The notes below the pieces were generated by a model that saw nothing but the letters and a program-made list of their open reading frames with translations, made no database searches and had not been told where the DNA came from. The translations under genes were made by a program, and so were the position numbers. From Saprolegnia diclina VS20 (Eukaryota; Oomycota; Saprolegniomycetes; Saprolegniales; Saprolegniaceae): a DNA stretch of 64,000 bases. This document shows positions 58,365 through 64,000 of this stretch, one piece after another (positions within the stretch are counted from its first letter, which is position 1; each line of letters starts with the position of its first letter). Where the stretch lies: positions 3,735 through 67,734 of the forward strand of contig NW_008246079.1 in the NCBI RefSeq assembly GCF_000281045.1, given 5' to 3'.

Positions 58365-61300
58365 ATGGACTTCCTCCGGTCCGTCGAGGAGGACCTGCAT
58401 GGCCTCATCTACGAGACGAAGAAGAAGCTGCCGGCCGTGCGCGACGCGGCCGAGAAGGGCCTCGAGCAGATCGTGCTCATGCGGCAGATGTACGCGCAGT
58501 CGATGCGCGTGGACGCGGCGCCGGGGCCGGGCCACGCGGTCTTCAAGAGCGACGCGATCCTGCAGCCCTTCTTGCTCGTGTGCAACCACGCCACCGCGAG
58601 CCAGAAGCTGCTCATCTCGTGCTTCAACAGCATCCAGCGCCTCGTGTCCTGGGACGCGATCACGACCGAAGCCGTGAGCAACATCCTGCGCGTGCTGCAG
58701 ATCCAGGCCGAGCGCAACAACAGCCAAGACGTACGCGCGTCGCTCGCCATCCACGGCTAACTTCTTTGTAGATCCAGCTCAAGCTACTGCAGACGCTGCT
58801 GCAGCTGCTCACACTCGCCTTCACAAACGGCGACGAGCAAATGACCAAGGATGACCTCATTAGCCAAGCCATGTGGATCTGTCTGCACCTGCAAAGCCAG
58901 AGCGGGAACCCGATCACCGCCAATACGGCCGCGATGACCGTGCGGCAGATCGTCACCATGGTCTTCGACAACGTGCTGCACCATGCCACGGCGGACGAGG
59001 CGGTGCGAACGCGCGCCAAGAACGTCGGCTTCCTTGTCTTCCAGGACCTCTGCCTCATGAGCCGCGAAGAGGCTGGCGTGTGGCTCAAGCGCACAACATT
59101 CTCCAAGCTTCTCGGCGTCGAGCTCGTCGAAGCCGTCCTCACGTCGCACGCCGGCCTCTTCCGCGACGACGTCGAGTTTCGGAGCATGCTCAAGCAGCAC
59201 ATCAAGACGCTCGTGACCATGAACCTCGACAGCCTCTTAGCGCCAGCGGCGGTCGCCAACCCGTCGACGTTTCCGCTGCTGCTGCGCATCATGCGGCTCG
59301 CGGGCACAGTCCTCTCGCACTTCTCTGCGCTCTTGCCCGACGAGTGCCTCGTCATTTGGCTCGCACTTCTCGAGATCGTCTCAACCGGCAGCTACTCTCC
59401 GTCAAGTCCATCATCATCATCATCCACCGGCAAGTCGAACCGGCAGCGAGCCGACCGGACGACCGCGGTGGTCGTGGCGGCACCGCTGACGTCGGCGTCG
59501 GGCAGCAGCGCGGCCCCGTCGACGATACCGGCGCCGGCGCACCACGTGACCATCAACTACGTCACGTGGCCCGTCCTATTGGCGATGGAGGTCGTCTCCA
59601 AGGCGTGTCACGAGCCCGAAGTCCTCCCGGCCCTGGCGCTGTACCCGCAGCACGTACTGCTGCAAATCGCCCGGCACGTGGCCGCCGTCGTCACGCTGTC
59701 GCCGCCAGCCGACTACAAGCCGTCGCACGACACGACGTTCTACCGCAGCGGTCTCGAGTACCTCAACGACGTCGAGACGCCGACGCTGCAGCCGTTCTAC
59801 CACTGCTTGCGCCTCAGCGCCATTTGTCTCGGCCAAATGGTGTCGGCGCTCACGACGCCGTCCTTAGTGCCACTCACGGGGCAGTACATGCTCACGTCGA
59901 TCGCGCCCTTCGTGCTAAACGCGTCGACGTGTCTTCTGCGCTTTTGCCGTGACGCAGAGCTCGTCAACCTCGCGCTCAAGTCGCTCCATGGACTCTCGTC
60001 TGCCGAAGCTAGCTTCCGCGGTCACCTCTCCCCGTCGGTGCTGGCGTCGACCCGACCGGTGGGCGTGGCGTGTCTCCAGACCCTCTGCGTCTTTTCATTT
60101 CCGATCGTACCGGCGTCGCGGGTCGTCAAGTGCGTCTCGGGGTCCGGGTACCCGAGCATGGTCGAGTACTTGCCCGAGGACTTGGTGTTTCTAGTCGACG
60201 AGCCGCTCCTGACGTGGAAGGAGATCCAAGCGATGAAGACGCTCTTCCGGTCCGTGCATACGATGGAGAACGACCTCAACACGCCCGAGTGGCGCGTGCT
60301 TCTCGAAGGGTTCGAGATCCTCGTCGCGCTGAGCAACCTCAAGCAAAAGGCCAAGGGCGTGCACACCAAGATGGGCACGGGGCCGCAAGCGCTCAAGGTC
60401 GAAGACGAAGACGTCGAGCAGCAGCTCGTCATGCTCGGGTTCTCGGTCACCGAGTACTTTCAAAACAGCACCAACGACGGCATCCTCGGCCACGACGCGC
60501 TCTTGCATGTTCTCAAGGCGCTGCAGCGCATCTGTCTCGGCCAGCTGCAGTCGTCGACGCCCGAACCCGACGACACCGACACGGCGACGACGACGACGCT
60601 GGACGACAACTCGGCACTCACGTCGGCCCTCGCGGACGTGGCGACGAACGAAGCGATGCTCGCGTGGGACGTCGTCTCGATCCCGTACAGCTCCCACCTT
60701 CGAGTGTACGACCAGACGCTAGGACTCTCGTCCGTCGCCGGCGCGCCGTTCTCGCCGTCGTTTGCGATCCGCCTCTTTGTGCAGTTGGCCAAGCAGCACC
60801 CGACCGCCTGGGCGTACGTGATCCGCGAGCTCGTCGCCCTCAGTTGCGCACCAACATCGTCGCTCGGTGCGTCGTTCCAGGCGTTCACGACCGACGCTGT
60901 CTTCCAGCTCATGCAGTCGGCCATCGCTTCGACCCACGCAATGGCGCAAGAAGACGACGTGTGCGGGTTCATGCTGCAACTGCTGGCGTCCGAGACGATG
61001 AAGGAGCGGGCGCTCGCTGGCGTCCTTGACTTTTTGCAGGCGTGCGGGCACCTCCTCACGACCGGCTGGCCCACGGTGCTGGCAACGCTGCAGTCGTCGG
61101 CCGCATTGGACGCGCGGTGCCAAGTCGTTGCGTTCAAGAGCGTCCGGCTCGTCGTCGACGACCTCCTCGGGAACATGCCGTTGACGTACCGGCGCGAGTG
61201 CATCGGGTGTGTCGGAGCGTTTGCTTCGAGCGCAAAAGACGTCAACGTGAGCTTGACAGCTGTCAACGCGCTCTGGAGCATCTCGGACGCGATCGCCAAG

Positions 61301-63073
61301 CAGGCCACCGACGTCGACGAGCTCTGGCCACGAGCGCTGGGCGAGCTCCGGCGGATTGCGTCCGACCCGCGTCCCGAGGTGCGCAACTGCGCGATCAACA
61401 CGCTGTTTGGGATGGCGGTCACGCATGGCACGCAGTTTCAGCTGCCCGAGTGGCAGCTCTGCCTCGAAGACACGGTGCTGCCGCTTGGCATGGCCCTCGG
61501 CACCGCGACCGTACTCGACGAGGGCGCTGTGGCAACGCCCGGCCTGCGGACGCACCATTCGCGTGACAGCGTCGCGAAGCAGTACGACGAGTCGCGCGTC
61601 CTCGTGCTCTCGGGCCTCGCCCGCGTCGTCCAGACGCACGGCGGCGCGCTCATTGCGCTCGACGACTGGTTCCCGAGCATGTGGTCGGCGCTTCTTACTT
61701 ACATTGGACGGGAAGCGGCGCACGCGTCGTCCGAAGTCGTGCTCGCGGCCGTCCAGACGCTGCACACGCTCCTCCAAGTCGTGTCGGTCGATGGCGTCGA
61801 TGCGTCGGCGACACCGTTGCGCGCCGGCGTCGGCATGCGCATGGTCGACGGCACTCTCGCGCCCGCGGACGCTTCGGCCTCGACGGCATCCGCGCGCAAG
61901 CCGATGCCGCCGACGCCCGTGGTCATTTGGGACACGGCGTTTGACTTGCTCTTGTCCGTGGCGGGCAAGTCGACGACGGACCACGACGCGGACGTGGCGG
62001 CCGCGGTGGTCTTGGCGATTGTCCAGCTCTACAACCAGTGTCGGGACCACGAGTGCAAGACGGCGGCCCGGGTCGCCGGCATCCTCGCGCTCTTTGAGGC
62101 GTGCATGGACGCCTACGTCTTCTCGCGCCCCGCGACAATCACGGGCGGCACGACCAACTCGGTGCACGCGCGGATCATCAACGCGTACGACGACTGCGCG
62201 TACTTTACGCCGGCCGTGCATCGCGACGTCATTGCCCAAGTGCTCACGTTCCTCGTCCGCGCCCAGTCGCTTCACATCACGGTGCTCGTCAAGCACCTGC
62301 TGAGCACGCTCGCCAAGCTCGTCGAGCGCATTGCTCCACCGGCGCTCTCGGCCTCGGCGCGCGAGATGCTCACGAGCATCCAGCCGAGTCTCGACACCAA
62401 GACGCAGGACGTGTCGACAGCGGCAGCGACGCTGACCAGTGCCGAGAAGGCCGCGCTGGGTCTCTGGCGACCTGCGGTGCCCGTGCTCCAGGCGCTGACG
62501 ACGCATGCGCTACCCGTGGCGCCAAAAATGGCGCCGTATCTGCTGGCGACGATCGCGACCGTGCTCGGCCCGGCACCCCGGCGCGACGATGACCACGACG
62601 ACGAAACGCTCGAGCTCAACGTCCTCGACAAGCTCGTCGAGAGCATGGTCGGCCGCGTGCCACCGTCGGCAGAAGGCACGGCGCGCTTCATGGACCTCTT
62701 GACGGCGTCGAGCGGGCGGCGGCCGGCGGTCGCCAGTGCGTGCGTCCAACACCTGATCGCGCTCGGGTCCGTGGCCAACACGAACGGGCCGCTGCGCCAG
62801 GCGTGCCGCATTGAGCTCCTCTCGCTGGCCAACGACGCCCTCGGCGCGTACCAGCAGCGCCCGACCGAGCACCGCGAGCGGGTGCTCACGCTGCTCTCGA
62901 CGCTCGGGGCGAGTCCGCTCTCGCCGCGCAATGTGCTCGTGCTCTTCCCGTCGCTCTGCGCGTGCATTAGCTGCGACGACGCCGAGATCCGGTCCTGGAT
63001 CCAGCGCATCTTGCTCGAGTCCAACGTGGCCGCGACCTGCTTGGCCCTCCTCCACGACGACGTAACTCAGTAA
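58365..63073 (+). CDS. MON2: MON2 homolog (Golgi trafficking scaffold)
   Basis: Two exons (58365-58730, 58772-63073; 41-nt intron) give 1555 residues, close to the roughly 1700 of animal MON2. The start MDFLRSVEEDLHGL, then KKKLPAVRDAAEKGLEQI, QPFLLVCNHATASQKLL and IQLKLLQTLLQLLTLAF match the DCB region. TANTAAMTVRQIVTMVFD and the helical repeats that follow correspond to the HUS and HDS armadillo-like parts. MON2 is a Sec7/BIG-related protein without a Sec7 catalytic domain, acting at the trans-Golgi/endosome with DOP1 and the flippase Neo1. Short low-complexity inserts (SSSSTG about residue 350) are lineage-specific. The longer frame begins with TTG, so the ATG at 58365 is used. Confidence 0.9.
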
Positions 63074-63318
63074 ATCCCAATCTTATTGCGATCTTCTCGT
63101 TTGTCCCAACATGGGGCACTGGTGGAAAACCGGTTTAGTCGAAACAACGAGTTTAGTCGCTTCCAATTTCGAGATCCTTCCGCTTCTGGGACATGCGCCT
63201 CGGGAATTCTGCAGCTCGCCGGCCGCTTGCCGCAGCTCCTCGCCCGCCTGCTCGCAACGACGGGCCCTACGAGGTGGCCGAGCATGGAACCATCAAGCAT
63301 CTCTATGGGCCCTGCGGC

Positions 63319-64000
63319 TTATCGCATGCGCTGGAAGAAGAGCAGGTATGCGTTCTCTTGCAGCGCGGCCTCGGTCGTCCGCGGGATGACCGTGTCGTCG
63401 TCGTAGCACGTCCACTGGTCCTTGGCGTCGCAGCATGACATGGTGTAGTGGCCGCCGACGGCCTCCATGCCGTGGTGCGCAATGACGGCGAAGAGCTTGT
63501 AGACCGCGTCGGCCTTGCGCAGCTTGGGCGAGAAGAGCGTCGTTGGGAGCACGAGCTCGAGCGGGTACTCGACAAACGTGTTGAGCTTGAGCGGACCGAG
63601 GCGCGGGTCGTACGTGAAGCGCTTGACGTGGCATGTCAGTACGTTCGGAAGCGACTCGATGAACGTGCGCTTCGTCCCGCGACTCTCCAGCACCTACGTC
63701 CCCTCCGTGAGCTGGCGATGGCAACCTAGGTCGTACCTCGTCGGCCATCGAGCTCTGGATCATCTCGAGTAGCGTCTCGGGCGTCGTGCCCATGTTGAGG
63801 TGCAGGCAGTGGAACGGCTCGACCGTCGACGCGCTCACCTTGCGGCCGGCCTACATTCGCGCAGCTTGATACATACTTGATACAAGCGCGATCCGACGTA
63901 CGCGGATCTCGGACCGCAGCGTGCCCTTGAAGAGGTGTGTGATCGGCGACTCGGTCTCGACGACGTTGTGGTGCACGACGCCGACGCGGCCGTGGGCCTG
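63319..64000 (-). CDS. Ubiquitin-specific protease (USP), 3' part
   Basis: Three exons are visible: 64000-63902 (continuing beyond the window), 63850-63737 and 63693-63319, with introns of 51 and 43 nt. The visible 195 residues are the C-terminal half of a C19 catalytic domain. SPITHLFKGTLRSEIR is the typical segment before the fingers, VEPFHCLHLNM follows, and HGMEAVGGHYTMSCC carries the catalytic His. DQWTCYDDDTVIP and a final AYLLFFQR complete the fold. The catalytic Cys box lies outside the window. The C-x2-C zinc knuckle normally after LRSEIR is absent (AGRKVSAS instead), so this USP may not bind zinc. It is convergent with MON2, 245 bp apart. Confidence 0.85.

Noticed and set aside
60719-62506. 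A 595-codon minus-strand open frame opposite MON2
   Set aside because: Low-complexity Arg/His/Glu composition and complete overlap with conserved MON2 coding make it a shadow frame.
1-64000. CRISPR arrays, bacterial operons, rRNA genes
   Set aside because: No regularly spaced repeats with unique spacers, no Shine-Dalgarno-led operons and no rRNA-like conserved blocks; spliced genes throughout indicate eukaryotic DNA.

Overview
The window looks like nuclear DNA of an oomycete, most likely a member of the Saprolegniales (Saprolegnia/Achlya/Thraustotheca/Aphanomyces lineage). The evidence is GC-rich coding DNA, compact genes on both strands with short gaps, about 60 very short GT-AG introns (mostly 41-51 nt, ending in TAG), and a gene content of stand-alone helicase-associated (HA) repeat proteins, LRR/F-box-like paralogs, Kazal inhibitors, a GH19 chitinase, a subtilisin and voltage- and cyclic-nucleotide-gated channels. 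The lineage is inferred from family content; no species is claimed.

Layout. 1-2927: a HEAT-like fragment followed by about 2.5 kb of gene-poor DNA holding one copy of a 100-bp dispersed repeat and a 42-bp tandem repeat. 2928-15425 (mostly +): RluA pseudouridine synthase, two LRR-like paralogs, an HA protein, a 13-exon F-x-P-x-I coiled-coil protein, a Kv channel with a zinc-ribbon tail (-), a tail-anchored TOG/CLASP protein and a small secreted protein. 15486-26889: a coiled-coil membrane protein (-), a giant two-module membrane protein, then two tandem CNBD potassium channels with the same exon structure. 26890-31519: a heptamer microsatellite, GH19 chitinase and two tandem Kazal inhibitors (-), and a third LRR-like paralog (+). 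31613-44679 (-): a frameshifted gag-like gene, two huge HA repeat proteins, an HA relic and a nucleoside hydrolase with a one-base frameshift. 44792-54586: the second giant membrane protein (-), a broken HA gene (+) carrying the second 100-bp repeat, and a membrane-anchored subtilisin with two cytosolic C2H2 zinc fingers (-). 54822-64000: conserved housekeeping genes, namely a UBE3C-type HECT ligase (-), MON2 (+) and the 3' part of a USP deubiquitinase (-).

The window mixes a conserved core (RluA, UBE3C, MON2, USP) with lineage-specific expanded families (HA repeats, LRR-like, giant membrane proteins) that show active birth and death: five HA loci of which two are broken, tandem channel and Kazal duplicates, and repeat insertions. 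Exons were joined by reading frame, splice consensus and protein-family continuity. Several models are also supported because the exon lengths of the two channel paralogs match exactly.
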